This document shows positions 16,729-26,135 of a stretch of 64,000 nt of DNA, piece by piece. The notes under the pieces are model-generated. The model was not told the origin of the DNA. It did no database searches and was given only the letters and a program-made list of their open reading frames with translations. This DNA comes from Streptomyces sp. NBC_00162 (lineage in GTDB: Bacteria; Actinomycetota; Actinomycetes; Streptomycetales; Streptomycetaceae), in the NCBI RefSeq assembly GCF_024611995.1, contig NZ_CP102509.1, forward strand, positions 310,001-374,000, read 5' to 3'. How positions within the stretch are numbered: position 1 is the first letter of the stretch; the number at the start of each line of letters is the position of its first letter. The position numbers and the translations under genes are program-made.

Positions 16729-19251
16729 ATGGTCGAACTAGGAACTGGCCAGGCACCGAAGTCGTTCGCGCAACTGGTCTCCGAGCGCGTCCGATGGTTC
16801 GTCGGTGACGCCGGCGTCGTGTCGGAGGCCGCGCTCGCCAAGCTGATGGGCACCACCCCGCAGAGCTTGCACCAGTGGAAGAAGGGCACTCGGCCTCAGG
16901 ATGTCGATGCCGTACTGCGCGGCTTTGCAGCTGCCCTGCGTGCAGTCAACGACGGGCGACGGGGCCGCAAACGCCTACGGTTCCCTGACCACGTGAGTGA
17001 TGTGCGGCTACGGAACGCGTACGGCTACCCCATCGCGCTGGAACGCCATTTGGAATACCGGGTCGCGGACATGGCCGATACCACGGCGTTCGGTCTGCGC
17101 GTGCACCGCGCGGTCGGGCCGCCACGGCCGGACGTCTTGGTCCCGGACGGCCGGCCCGGCTCAGACCGTCTTCCGCGCTTCCTGTCCCGCCAGCACGACG
17201 AGCGGCTACGCACCGTCCTGCGGAGCGTGCGCGACGCAATGCCTGAACGCGCAGGCAGGGCTTTCGTCGTACTGGTCGGCAAGTCGTCAACCGGAAAGAC
17301 CCGCAGCGCCTTCGAGGCGGTGCGCGCCGAGCTGGGGAACGCGCAGCGCCACTGGACCCTGCTGCGCCCCCAGGACCCCGAAGACCTCCGCGACATCCTG
17401 TCCGCAGCGGGTGGTGTCGCGCCGCGCACCGTCCTCTGGCTCGACGAGTTGGACGGGTTCTTGCGCAGCAGCGCGGGCGCGACGGCGGCTCGCCGATTGA
17501 GCGGTCTGCTCGAGGACCACAACACGGGCCCGTTCGTGGCGATCGGAACGTGCTGGCCGGGGCGCTGGGCCGCAATGGCGCAAGGCCCCGCCGAGGCGGT
17601 GGCCCAGGACGCGGACGCGTCGTCAGTGGCCAAACTACTGGCCATGGTGCGCGACGGCGGTTACCGGATCGACGTCCCCGAGACGTTCGACCGGCATACC
17701 GATCTCCCGCGTGTCGAGGAATACGCCCGCGAGGGCGACCCGCATTGGCAGCTCGCGCTGCTGGCACACGCCGACCCACGGCGGACCGCTGATCGCTGGC
17801 GCTTGACGCAGATCCTGGCGGGCGGCCCGCAACTGCTGGACTGGTACCGGAATCACGGCACCGCGCGACCCGGCAACCAGGACGGCTACTCGCCATACCC
17901 TGCGGCGGTCGTGAGCGCGGCAATCGACGCGTTCCGGCTGGGCTGCCGCACCCCGCTACAGAGCGAGCACTTGAAGGCAGCCGCACAGGGGTACCTGCGG
18001 GACTCGGACATCCCGGCACCGCCAGACTGGTTCGGCCCCGCCGTCGAAGCGGCCACACGAGAACTCACGGTGGGCGGCGTGGCACCCCTTGCCCAGGGCT
18101 TCGACGGCGCCTTTTTGCCAGCGGACTTCCTCATCCAGTCAGCCCGCAGGCCGTGTTCGTGCGCCCGCCAGCCGTGCGGCTGCCGCAGACTCGCACCCCG
18201 CGAACTGTGGGATGTGCTGGTGCAAGCGGCCGCAGGAGATGACGCCGACCTGAAGGCCGTCACGCGGGTGGCCATGGACCGGGGGCTCCGCGAGGTCGCG
18301 GCGCGACTTTGCCTGACCGCGATCGATACGCGGGACAGCCGCGCGGCGAAGGAGCACTACGCCGACATCATCCACACCACCTCATTCGCCGGACACGAGG
18401 CATGGACGGCTGCCGCACGCGCGACCGTAACTCCCGATCCGGTGGCGCAGGAACCGGCCGAACACGCAGGAGCGTATTTGGAGCCGCCCGAAATCCGGGC
18501 AGACTCCAACGCAGCCGGGGATGCGGGCGACTGGTCAGACGGCTTTAACCGCTATCAGCACGAGCTGCGCTACGCAGACGCGTCGGCACTGATAAGGGAG
18601 CGCTCAGAGAAGCTGGAGGCATCAGGCCGGATCGATGAAGCGGTCGCCATTTGGGTGCAGTCGAACCTGCCGCCGGCGGCACGGAACGCAGCGGCGGTCC
18701 TACTGCGCCACGACCGCTTCGAGGCGGCATCGGCCCTGCTGCGAGGCGCCGCGGCCGGCGGCGATGTGTGGGCCAGGCAGGACCTCATCAGCGCACTCAT
18801 CGCACGCGACCGCCACGACGACGCAATCGAACTTCAGCGCACGGTGGTTGCGGAACACTCGAGCCCCGACCAGAACCCCGACTTCACCGCGGCGCACGAA
18901 CTCGCCCGCCTGATGCAGCGGGCCGAAAGAGTCGGCGAGGCCGTGCAGGTCTGGTACTCCTGCCTGTACGACGGCGACCCCACCGCGCCCCGGGAACTGT
19001 TGCGGTTGTGCGACGCGGCGCAGCACGCGGACATCATGCGGCGCGCCGTCGAGGCAGGTACCCACCGCTGGGGCCGTGACGAGCCGCTGCACGACCTGGT
19101 CGAACTGCTGGCCGGATCCGGTCTGGATCAGGAAGCCGGGCTGATGTCCAGGTTCGGGATCCACCCGGGAGGCAAGACGAATACCGGGGCCGCGTTCCCG
19201 TTCCAGTCACCCGCGGCAAACCGCCAGAAGCGGCAGTGGTGGCGCCGCTAG
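16729..19251 (+). CDS. HTH and P-loop NTPase with helical C-terminal region (STAND-like)
   Basis: 840 aa from the ATG at 16729, chosen because GAGGGG lies six bases upstream; an ATG at 16723 is possible but too close. Residues 30-52 look like a helix-turn-helix (VSEAALAKLMGTTPQSLHQW). Walker A is GKSSTGKT (184-191) and Walker B VLWLDELD (235-242), followed by a long region with a sensor-like IGTCWPGRW. A tight cysteine motif CSCARQPCGC lies near nucleotides 18151-18180. From about residue 590 the protein is helical with TPR-like repeats (EKLEASGRIDEAVAIW, DRHDDAIELQRTVV). The layout fits signalling or defence NTPases that sense through repeats; the specific role is unknown. Confidence 0.75.
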   Translation: MVELGTGQAPKSFAQLVSERVRWFVGDAGVVSEAALAKLMGTTPQSLHQWKKGTRPQDVDAVLRGFAAALRAVNDGRRGRKRLRFPDHVSDVRLRNAYGYPIALERHLEYRVADMADTTAFGLRVHRAVGPPRPDVLVPDGRPGSDRLPRFLSRQHDERLRTVLRSVRDAMPERAGRAFVVLVGKSSTGKTRSAFEAVRAELGNAQRHWTLLRPQDPEDLRDILSAAGGVAPRTVLWLDELDGFLRSSAGATAARRLSGLLEDHNTGPFVAIGTCWPGRWAAMAQGPAEAVAQDADASSVAKLLAMVRDGGYRIDVPETFDRHTDLPRVEEYAREGDPHWQLALLAHADPRRTADRWRLTQILAGGPQLLDWYRNHGTARPGNQDGYSPYPAAVVSAAIDAFRLGCRTPLQSEHLKAAAQGYLRDSDIPAPPDWFGPAVEAATRELTVGGVAPLAQGFDGAFLPADFLIQSARRPCSCARQPCGCRRLAPRELWDVLVQAAAGDDADLKAVTRVAMDRGLREVAARLCLTAIDTRDSRAAKEHYADIIHTTSFAGHEAWTAAARATVTPDPVAQEPAEHAGAYLEPPEIRADSNAAGDAGDWSDGFNRYQHELRYADASALIRERSEKLEASGRIDEAVAIWVQSNLPPAARNAAAVLLRHDRFEAASALLRGAAAGGDVWARQDLISALIARDRHDDAIELQRTVVAEHSSPDQNPDFTAAHELARLMQRAERVGEAVQVWYSCLYDGDPTAPRELLRLCDAAQHADIMRRAVEAGTHRWGRDEPLHDLVELLAGSGLDQEAGLMSRFGIHPGGKTNTGAAFPFQSPAANRQKRQWWRR

Positions 19252-19409
19252 TACTCCAGCAGGATTTCGCTGTCTGACCTGCGGGTTTCGTCTGGCGGGT
19301 GGAGTGTAGTGGGCTGTGGAGTGGTCAGGGGTGGCCTTCGGGAGGCTGCCCCTCGGTCGTGTGGCACCGCCGCTGGTAGTGGCAGCGGCGGGCGACCGCC
19401 TGGCGGTGT

Positions 19410-19925
19410 CGGCGCCCACACGGCCGACGCCCCCGACCCTGCGCAGATTCGACGAGCCACCGGCACCACCAAGCCGCTCAACCAAACTGCACAACCCCAC
19501 AACGGCGGCGAGCAGCGCGGTGCCCACGTACCACTCGTCTCGTACGAACAGTTTCGGGGCACGCCGCTGGTCAGGTCGATGAAGTACCGGCCAGCTGTGG
19601 CCGCGACGACCGCCAGCAACAGCACACCGATCATGGGCAGCCCCACCTGAATGCCCTTCTGCACCCCGACAATGGCGAACCAGGACAACGAGGCTGACGT
19701 CACGAACTCAAACAGGCCCCTCGGAAGAGCTGACTCGGTTTGAAGGCGATGAAATATCCGACGATTCCGGCGGCGAGGCTGAATGTGATGTAGGCCGGGT
19801 TCGTCAGGGCAGCGGGGACCTCGTTGACGAGGAAGTCGCGGGTAACGCTGCCAGAGATCCCCCCGAGCACAGCCATGAGCAGCACGCCGACGACCGTGTA
19901 GTTGCAGTAGTGGGACGGCCTGCGT
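19410..19925 (-). pseudogene. TRIC cation channel family (UPF0126) gene, truncated and frameshifted
   Basis: The two-repeat signature of this family is present in pieces: GGISGSVTRDFLVNEVPAAL then SLAAGIVGYFIAF in one frame; after a missing base near 19725, SASLSWFAIVGVQKGIQVGL and AVVAATAGRYFIDLTSGVP; and after a missing C near 19548, KLFVRDEWYVGTALLAAVVG and LCSLVERLG. The first helix is lost at the junction with IS5-type sequence at about 19925. It would have encoded a multi-pass membrane channel protein. Confidence 0.65.
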
Positions 19926-19929
19926 GACT

Positions 19930-20092
19930 CGGTCGGCGCCGGTGGGTGATCGAGCGGACCATGTCATGGCTGACCGGCTACCGCCGACTCAACCACCGCT
20001 ACGAGCGCCACCCCCGCAACTACCTGGCCTTTCTCGGCCTCGCCGCAGCCCTCTGCTGCTACAAACGCCTCCTCCGCCTCACCACATAGGAC
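19930..20092 (+). pseudogene. IS5-type transposase C-terminal fragment
   Basis: Reads RRWVIERTMSWLTGYRRLNH, then RYERHPRNYLAFLGLAAALC and a short tail ending at a TAG at 20087. The GGACACGGTC after it resembles the element end. A near-identical fragment lies inverted at 60735-60895, so both are relics of one IS family. Confidence 0.75.
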
Positions 20093-20320
20093 ACGGTCCT
20101 ATTTCGGCACATCCCTGTCATGCCGTGCAAGCAAGCTCGAGCGGCAAGGGCGAGGGTCGGGCCGTGTCCGTCACAGAGGCCATTGGCGTCGTATCGCTAG
20201 TCCGATTAGTGGACTTATCTGCGAGGTGTTCCGCCCCTCGTGGCAGAGATTCCCACGATGACCGAGGTGGCCGGAGAGGCCCCACCACACATCGTTCGAT
20301 CGGTTCCGAAAAGGAGTGGT

Positions 20321-21556
20321 ATGCGCCCCGAGAACAAGACCAGGTCAACCCTTGGCCCGCTGCCGAGGAGCAGTTGGCGCAAGGGTGGCACGCTCGCATC
20401 GGTTGCCCTGGTGATGATGGCAGTCGCCAGCCCCGCCATCGCGGTGGCTCACAGCGTTCAGGCGGCCGAGCGGGTAAACGCGGCGAGCCCCACGGATGAC
20501 CACTGCAAGCCGAATGGGCATCATCATCGCCCGGACCACCGTCCGGACCACAACCCGGACCACAACCCGGACCACAACCCGGACCAGAACCCGGACCAGA
20601 ACCCGGACCACAACCCGGACCAGAACCCGGACCAGAACCCGGACCAGAACCCGGACTTCAACCCGGACAAGGATCCGGACTTCGACCCGGACCAGGGTCC
20701 GGACGACGGCCTGAGTGCAGCGGGCGTCGAGGCCGGTCCCAATGGTGACGACAGGTGCGAGGAGGGCAGGCCAGGTCCGACAGGGCCGACGGGTGACACG
20801 GGCCCGGCGGGTGCCACAGGCCCGACGGGCGAGACGGGTGCCACGGGTACCCCGGGCGCGGACGGCGCGGACGGCGCGACGGGCGCCACTGGTGCCACGG
20901 GTGCCACCGGTACCCCGGGTGCGGACGGCGCGGACGGCGCGGACGGCGCGACAGGTGCCACTGGTGCCACTGGTGCCACCGGCGCCACCGGTACCCCGGG
21001 CGCGAACGGCGCGGACGGCGCGACGGGCGCCACCGGTACCCCGGGCGCGAACGGCGCGGACGGCGCGACGGGTGCCACCGGCGCCACCGGTACCCCGGGT
21101 GCGGACGGCGCGGACGGCGCGACGGGTGCCACCGGCGCCACGGGCGCTACCGGTCCGACGGGCGCTACCGGTCCCTGCAATGAAATCGACAGCATCGCCC
21201 CTTCGAACACCGAGTCGTTCAGTGCTGCTCTTTCGGGCGGCATCGCCTACGCCGGCCGGGCAAGCACGGTCGGAGGTGTGCCTGTCTGGCAGGACCTCAC
21301 GAACGCGGACAACCCGGGATTCCCCTTCGGCAGGGCCTGCGGCATCTCGATCCTCGACCAGGGCAACAACGCCTACATCCAGGTCCTGACCACGGACGGC
21401 AGGGTCTACCAGACACACGGTGACACCAACAGCGCCAACTTCATCTGGGACGAGGGGTGGATCGAACTGATTCCCGCCCCGACTCCCGAAACCCTCCGGG
21501 GGAAGGAGTTCAAGGGAGACCTGATGCGCGGAGCCTCCCGGAACCGCCTTCCCTAA
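20321..21556 (+). CDS. Secreted collagen-like protein with Pro-Asp tetrapeptide repeats
   Basis: 411 aa. The start ATG at 20321 has AAAGGAG six bases upstream; upstream codons in frame look non-coding. A signal peptide ([20 protein letters not shown]) probably cleaves near residue 43. Residues about 70-129 are 15 units of x-P-D-x ([12 protein letters not shown], then [10 protein letters not shown]) after a HHH cluster. Residues 149-285 form about 45 unbroken Gly-X-Y triplets, mostly GAT, GAD and GTP, predicting a collagen triple helix. The C-terminal 126 residues form a globular domain with two cysteines ([25 protein letters not shown]) that may trimerise it. Exported; possibly cell surface or spore associated. 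Confidence 0.85.
   Translation: MRPENKTRSTLGPLPRSSWRKGGTLASVALVMMAVASPAIAVAHSVQAAERVNAASPTDDHCKPNGHHHRPDHRPDHNPDHNPDHNPDQNPDQNPDHNPDQNPDQNPDQNPDFNPDKDPDFDPDQGPDDGLSAAGVEAGPNGDDRCEEGRPGPTGPTGDTGPAGATGPTGETGATGTPGADGADGATGATGATGATGTPGADGADGADGATGATGATGATGATGTPGANGADGATGATGTPGANGADGATGATGATGTPGADGADGATGATGATGATGPTGATGPCNEIDSIAPSNTESFSAALSGGIAYAGRASTVGGVPVWQDLTNADNPGFPFGRACGISILDQGNNAYIQVLTTDGRVYQTHGDTNSANFIWDEGWIELIPAPTPETLRGKEFKGDLMRGASRNRLP
20531..20706 (+). repeat. Twelve-base coding tandem repeat (x-P-D-x)
   Basis: About 15 near-identical copies of a 12-base unit (AACCCGGACCAC/G) inside the collagen-like gene. The third and second codons vary between His, Gln and Phe. Such arrays can change in copy number by slippage. 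Confidence 0.85.
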
Positions 21557-21568
21557 GCCGTTGCGACG

Positions 21569-21601
21569 CGTGGAGGGGTTGCACGGGGGAACCCCTCCAC
21601 G
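21569..21601. terminator. 12-bp hairpin after the collagen-like gene
   Basis: CGTGGAGGGGTT, nine-base loop, AACCCCTCCACG, starting 13 bases beyond the TAA at 21556. Confidence 0.75.
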
Positions 21602-21947
21602 ACAGGGCTTGATCCGGTCTGCGGTGAGCCCGGATCTGCGCAGCTGTTTAAGAGGCCCTAACAGAAGTGGTCGATCATGTGACTTTCGGCTTGGGTTGTC
21701 GTTGGTCTGACCGTGGGGAAACGTCAGTCGCGGCCGTGGATCGTGTCGGATGAACTGTGGCCGCTCATCGAGCCGTTGCTGCCCGAGCCAGCAGCGAAGC
21801 AGGTGGAGGGCCGGCCTCGGGTGCCGGACCGGCAGGCCTTGTGCGGGATCCTGTTCGTCCTGCACACCGGTATCCAGTGGGAGTACCTGCCCCAGGAGCT
21901 GGGCTTCGGTTCTGGCATGGGGCCTTGACCCCGGATGTTGAACACGT

Positions 21948-22850
21948 CTATGCGGCTTGGGTCAGGGTAGTTGCTGCTGGTCGGAGGGCGTTCTCGTAGG
22001 CGATCGGGGACCGCTGGCCGAGGCGGGAGTGCCGGCGGCGGGTGTTGTATCGGGTCAGCCAGCGGAAGGCGTCGAGTCTGGCCTCACGCTCGCTCGACCA
22101 GGCCTTCCGGCCTTTGAGCGCCTCCCTCTTGAAGGCGGCGTTGAAGCTTTCCGCGGCGGCGTTGTCCGCGCTGGAGCCGACCGCGCCCATGCTCTGCCGG
22201 ACCCCTGCTGACCTGCAGAGTTCCGCGAAAGCCCTGCTCGAATATTGAGATCCGTGGTCGGTGTGCATGATCGCTCCGGCAAGGCTTCCACGGGTCCGCT
22301 CGGCGACCGTCAGGGCGTCGATGACGAGCTCTGTCCGCATGTGGTCGGCGATCGCCCAGCCGGCCAGCCGGCGCGAGGCGAGGTCGATGACGGTCGCGAG
22401 ATAGAGCGGCTTCGAACCGCTGACCGGCAGATAGGTGATGTCGCCGACGTACTTCATGTTCACCTCGGATGCGGTGAAGTCACGTCCGAGCAGATCCGGT
22501 GCCTTCGCCGCGGCTTGGTCCGCGACGGTGGTGCGGTGCCGGCGGCGCAGACGGACTCCCTCGAGCCCGATGGTCCGCATGATCCTGGCGACGCGCTTGT
22601 GGTTGACCGCCGGGCCGCCCTCGTCTCGGAGTTCTGCGGTGATTCTGGGGGCTCCGTAGGTGCCGTCGGAGTCCTGGTGGACCTTGCGTATCCGGGCCGC
22701 GATCCCGGCTTCGACGGTCTGGCGGGCCGCTCTCGCGGATGCGGTGCGGCGCCAGTAGTAGAAGCTCGAGCGGGCCAGGCCAAGGATGTCGCAGAGCCGC
22801 TTCACGCCGTGTCGGCGCTGGTGATCGTCAACGAACTGGCAGCGGTTCAC
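21948..22850 (-). CDS. IS3-family transposase, catalytic subunit (OrfB)
   Basis: 300 aa from a GTG start overlapping the orfA stop (GTGA). HTH_21 region (HQRRHGVKRLCDILGLARSS), then an rve integrase core with DDE residues in YVGDITYLPV, HTDHGSQYSS and AAAESFNAAFKRE. Full length and intact. Confidence 0.9.
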   Translation of the reverse strand: MNRCQFVDDHQRRHGVKRLCDILGLARSSFYYWRRTASARAARQTVEAGIAARIRKVHQDSDGTYGAPRITAELRDEGGPAVNHKRVARIMRTIGLEGVRLRRRHRTTVADQAAAKAPDLLGRDFTASEVNMKYVGDITYLPVSGSKPLYLATVIDLASRRLAGWAIADHMRTELVIDALTVAERTRGSLAGAIMHTDHGSQYSSRAFAELCRSAGVRQSMGAVGSSADNAAAESFNAAFKREALKGRKAWSSEREARLDAFRWLTRYNTRRRHSRLGQRSPIAYENALRPAATTLTQAA

Positions 22851-23209
22851 CAGCGCGTCTCCGTCGCGAAATACCGGGCCGCCTTGCGGAGGATGTCGCG
22901 CTCTTCCTCCAGCTCACGGATCCTCTTGCGGGCGGCGGCCAGCTCCGCCTGAACGGCGTCGGCGTCGGCCCGCGAGGCGGCCGGCGGCGCGGAGTGGGCG
23001 CCAGGTCGGCGGCCGTCGGCGGCCCGGATCCAGTTCCGCAGCGTCTCGGTGTTCACCCCGAGATCACCGGCGACCGACTTGATCGTCGCTCCCGGCCTCG
23101 AGCGGTACAACGCGACCGCGTCCGCCTTGAACTCGGCGGGGTAATGCTTCATCCCCACAGGGACTCCGTTCTCCTGGACCATCAAGATCCAAGTGTCTCC
23201 GGTGTCCAA
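22847..23209 (-). CDS. IS3-family transposase, DNA-binding subunit (OrfA)
   Basis: Up to 120 aa; the conserved part starts MKHYPAEFKADAVALYRSRP, a HTH_Tnp_1 domain, and ends with a leucine-zipper-like helix (LAAARKRIRELEEERDILRK). The first 19 residues before MKHYP are probably not translated. The four-base GTGA overlap with orfB allows reinitiation or frameshifting to make both products. Confidence 0.85.
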   Translation of the reverse strand: MDTGDTWILMVQENGVPVGMKHYPAEFKADAVALYRSRPGATIKSVAGDLGVNTETLRNWIRAADGRRPGAHSAPPAASRADADAVQAELAAARKRIRELEEERDILRKAARYFATETRW

Positions 23210-23328
23210 AACCCAGGGTCAAGGCCCATGACCTGCTGGCGGCGTCTGGCCGCGTGGAATGCGGCCGGCGTGTGGGACCAACTGCATCTAGTGTCGGTGA
23301 GCTGCGGTGCGGCGGATAGCGTGCGGGC

Positions 23329-23919
23329 ATGGCTATGACGGGGAAGCGACGGGTCCTGTACCGGCAGGGCAGCGGGTTCTGGCGGATGACGGCGAAGTGG
23401 GTTCTGGTCTTCGGGGTCCTGTACCTGCTGGACGGCGGGCTGCTCCGGTCGTGGGGCGACGCTCTGGTGTGGCCGATGATCGGGATCCTGCTGTGGGTGC
23501 CGTTCGGGATCGGCGTCGTCTGGTACCCGAAGAAGGACCAGCGCGTCGAGCTGACGGCACGTGAACTGCGGGTGCGGCGCAAGCGGTTGCCGATGGAGAA
23601 GGTGAACCTGCTGCACGTGGCGCGGCTGTGGCTGGAGGGGCGGTCAACCGCGGACGACCAGCCGGTGGGGGAATGGAGACGGTTTGACCGGGTGGTGTGG
23701 GTGCCGCTGTGGGACGGCCGGGCATTCGGCGTGGAGTTCCGCGACCCGGCCGCGTTCGCCAAGGTTTTCGGCGCCTTCGCGGTCGCGACGTGCGGCGGGC
23801 CCGACATCGTCCGCGCGAGGGCCGCGGTGGAGACTTACCCGGATCCCCTCCCGATGCGGCCCAGCCGCTCCGCCGACGACGCAGGCTCCTGGCTGGACCT
23901 CCTGGACATCTTCAACTGA
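23329..23919 (+). CDS. Hypothetical membrane protein, 196 aa, probably leaderless
   Basis: Two N-terminal hydrophobic segments (WVLVFGVLYLLDGGLL and VWPMIGILLWVPFGIGVVWY) followed by a soluble domain with LTARELRVRRKRLPMEKVNL and VWVPLWDGRAFGVEFRDP, resembling small membrane-anchored PH-like proteins of actinobacteria (inference). There is no Shine-Dalgarno; TAGCGT lies exactly six bases before the ATG, as in leaderless transcripts. Confidence 0.65.
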   Translation: MAMTGKRRVLYRQGSGFWRMTAKWVLVFGVLYLLDGGLLRSWGDALVWPMIGILLWVPFGIGVVWYPKKDQRVELTARELRVRRKRLPMEKVNLLHVARLWLEGRSTADDQPVGEWRRFDRVVWVPLWDGRAFGVEFRDPAAFAKVFGAFAVATCGGPDIVRARAAVETYPDPLPMRPSRSADDAGSWLDLLDIFN

Positions 23920-24222
23920 CAGCCGGAAACACCGGCAAAGGGCAGCGGTCCATCAGGAGCGCGGGTACTGCACAAGGCCGGTGTTCTCGACCAGCTCCCC
24001 CAGCAGGCGCGCTCCCCCAGCAGCCGGGCCACAGCAGCGGGCCGCAACTCGTCCCGATGCCGCCCCAAGCCCGGCTGTATCGCGTCGTCCAGCGCCGTCA
24101 CCAGCGCCGGCACCCGTGTCGATGAGTCTGCGGCTCTCGAACGGTGCGTCGGTGACCGGCCGCGGCTGACGCTTCCTGATCTTCTCCGGACTCCACCAGG
24201 CGCGCGGTTTGGTCAGCTCTCA
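23920..24222. other. Intergenic, possible minus-strand gene fragment
   Basis: On the minus strand from about 24113 to 23955 a coding-like run (PALVTALDDAIQPGLGRHRD, ELRPAAVARLLGER) continues after a one-base shift as LLGELVENTGLVQYPRS and a stop. This may be the C-terminal end of an unidentified gene cut by the IS at 24223. Confidence 0.3.
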
Positions 24223-24323
24223 GAGGGCGTTAAGTCCGATCTTCATTGGTTCGTGATCGCTCGATCGTGGTACTGACCGCTGTCCGAGCCGTCTGGTGGG
24301 CATGTCCATGTTGAGATGCGGGC

Positions 24324-25179
24324 GTGAAGAGAGAGCCGTACCTCAGCGACTTATCGGATGAGCAGTGGGCGTTGATCGAGCCGATGATCACGGCCTGGAA
24401 GCAGGACCGGGTGGCGCGGTCGGCGACCGGAGATCCCGGGTCCTGCGACCTCCGGGAAGTCGTGAACGCGATCTTCTACCAGAACCGGACCGGCTGCCAG
24501 TGGCGCTATCTTCCCCACGATCTGCCAGCCTGGTCGGCGGTGTTCTACTACTTCACGCTGTGGCGCAAGGACAGGCTTGACCAGCGGATCCAGGAACTCC
24601 TGCGCTGCCAGGTGCGGGAGAGGGCCCGCCGATTAGAGGACCCGTCCCTCGTGATCATCGACACCCAGTCCGTGCGCGCGGCCGCAGGTGTCCCGAAGAC
24701 CACGACGGGACTCGACGCGAACAAGAGGACACCGGGACGCAAGCGGGGACTGGCCGTCGACGTTCTGGGACTGATCATCGGCGTCGTCATCCTGGCCGCC
24801 TCCGCACACGACAACGCCGCCGGCACCGCACTGCTCGACCAGGCCGCCGAGCGCTGCGGGAACCGCCTGGAGAAAGTCCTCGTGGACCAGGGATTCAAGG
24901 ACGAGGTCATCATCCACGGCGCTCTGCTGGACATTACCGTCGAAGCCGTCCGCCGCAACCCGGCCGACCATGACAGGGGCTTCGTCCCGCAACCCAAGCG
25001 GTGGGTGGTCGAGCAGACGAAACGGCACATTGATGCTGCACCGGCGCCTGGCCCGTGAGTACGACCACCGGCCCGACAACTCCGCCTCGCGCGTCTACTG
25101 GGCCTCCACCGCGAACATGACCCGCCGCCTCACCACACCCGCCCCGGCCTGGCGCGACACCCTCCAGCTGGCCGCGTGA
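24324..25179 (+). pseudogene. IS5-family transposase, frameshifted near its end
   Basis: The DDE transposase reads YLSDLSDEQWALIEPMITAW, IIDTQSVRAAAGV, KRGLAVDVLGLIIGVVILAA and VDQGFKDEV. At about 25022 an extra A (ACGAAACGG for ACGAACGG) moves the frame; the true C-terminus is encoded in the next frame as NGTLMLHRRLAREYDHRP and continues to 25179. Uncorrected, the product ends at 25058 and lacks the last conserved helix with the probable catalytic Glu, so it is likely inactive. Confidence 0.85.
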
Positions 25180-25574
25180 ACATCACCGAACTCCTGGCGG
25201 ACCTTCAAATCCGGCAGAATGAGGCCACGGCCCGGGCAGATGAACTCCGTGACCAGATCGAGCACTTCACCGCCGCCCTAACCGAGACCGAAGCACATCT
25301 CGCGGACCTGGCCACCACCCGCAAGGTCATCGCCGAACTCGCACCGACCGGGACCAAACCCGATCCGCCAGAGTCGAGCACTGCCTACCAGGCCATCGTG
25401 AACGCCTTCAACCAGCACCCCGACCAGGCATTCCGGGTCCGTGAACTGCACACACTCCTCGGCATGCCCACTGACGACCCGGCCATGAACGTCACCCGCA
25501 GCCGCCTCGGACGCCTCACCCGCCAAGGCTTCCTCACCCAACCCGCACGAGGCCGCTACCAGAAACGGACTTAA
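25176..25574 (+). CDS. Passenger protein of the IS5 element: coiled coil plus winged helix
   Basis: 132 aa, starting as GTG four bases before the end of the transposase frame, inside the element's ends. Residues 5-52 form a heptad-rich coiled coil (LADLQIRQNEATARADELRD); residues 66-130 look like a winged-helix domain (AYQAIVNAFNQHPDQAFRVR, SRLGRLTRQGFLTQPARGRY). A DNA-binding accessory or regulatory role in transposition is inferred from position and fold. The gene is intact although the transposase is not. Confidence 0.75.
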   Translation: MNITELLADLQIRQNEATARADELRDQIEHFTAALTETEAHLADLATTRKVIAELAPTGTKPDPPESSTAYQAIVNAFNQHPDQAFRVRELHTLLGMPTDDPAMNVTRSRLGRLTRQGFLTQPARGRYQKRT

Positions 25575-25581
25575 CGACCTC

Positions 25582-26135
25582 TCAGGTTCGCGCAGGAGCC
25601 GTGTGGCGGGGGCGTCATCGACGGGCGGGACCAGGTGCTGCCGGAGACGCGGCTGAGGCGAGCCCGGCCGCCTGTGCGATCAGACGGTGATCGATGTGGG
25701 CTCGCAGCAGCCGACAATCCACCTCGCCCGCAACCGGCCCACCGACACCGACGGCAGGCCGTCCGGCGGCCGGTGTGCAAGGGACCAGGAGCCGATCAGG
25801 TTCTCCGCGTACTCGGTGGCCCGGCGCGGGCGGAACAAGTACCAACGCCCGGTCGGGTCTGCGAGTTCTCCCAGGACGATGTCCCCGGCCGCGCGGGCCA
25901 CAAGCGGAACCAGATGGTCGGACGGCCGCATGCAGGAGCGGACCGTTTTTGTGCAGACGCTACAGATCGACTCCCCGGCTTGCTGCTACTTCCTTCGGTG
26001 TGGGGCCGAGCCCGGCGCCGAGGCCCATCAGCGCGGACGGTGACCGCAGATGCTCCCGCACGGCCACGCACGCCCGCCTCGCGTCTGCACTCCTTCGTTG
26101 ACGGACAACTCCCGCCCGCCCCTTAGGCTCACCCC
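25582..26135. other. Intergenic region with a weak minus-strand candidate gene
   Basis: 25680-25931 on the minus strand could encode an 83-aa protein (DIVLGELADPTGRWYLFRPR, ATEYAENLIGSWSLAHRP) with even codon bias but no ribosome site or known family. The right end holds the promoter of the next gene: TTGACG at 26098 and TAGGCT at 26124. Confidence 0.35.

Larger units (their letters stand above)
21920..23227. mobile_element. IS3-family insertion sequence, copy 1 (1308 bp)
   Basis: The ends are 12-bp perfect inverted repeats GGGCCTTGACCC / GGGTCAAGGCCC, flanked by a 3-bp direct repeat ATG (21917-21919 and 23228-23230). An apparently identical copy lies at 27079-28386. It carries two overlapping genes on the minus strand. 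Confidence 0.9.
21713..23289 (+). pseudogene. IS5-type transposase, interrupted by an IS3 element and truncated
   Basis: The 5' part (21713-21919) reads SRPWIVSDELWPLIEPLLPE to LPQELGFGSGM. After the IS3 insertion (21920-23227) the frame resumes with MTCWRRLAAWNAAGVWDQLH and then ends. The element's left end, GGCCCTAACAGAAG, is near 21654. A second relic of this IS type, cut at the same GFGSGMTC position, lies at 47406-47618. Confidence 0.75.
24223..25581. mobile_element. IS5-family element with a passenger gene
   Basis: Inverted ends GAGGGCGTTAAGTCCG (24223-24238) and its complement with one mismatch (25566-25581). The target duplication is TCA (24220-24222 and 25582-25584), fitting the TNA preference of some IS5 subgroups. 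At 1359 bp it is longer than the other IS5 elements here because a second gene lies between the transposase and the right end. Confidence 0.85.

Noticed and set aside
20531..21175. CRISPR-like or regulatory tandem repeat array
   Set aside because: The repeats are in phase with codons, with no unique spacers. They encode x-P-D-x units and collagen triplets in an intact secreted protein.
20524..21243. Minus-strand 239-codon open frame rich in [10 protein letters not shown]
   Set aside because: It is the exact antisense of the collagen repeat and exists only because the repeat lacks minus-strand stops. No ribosome site.
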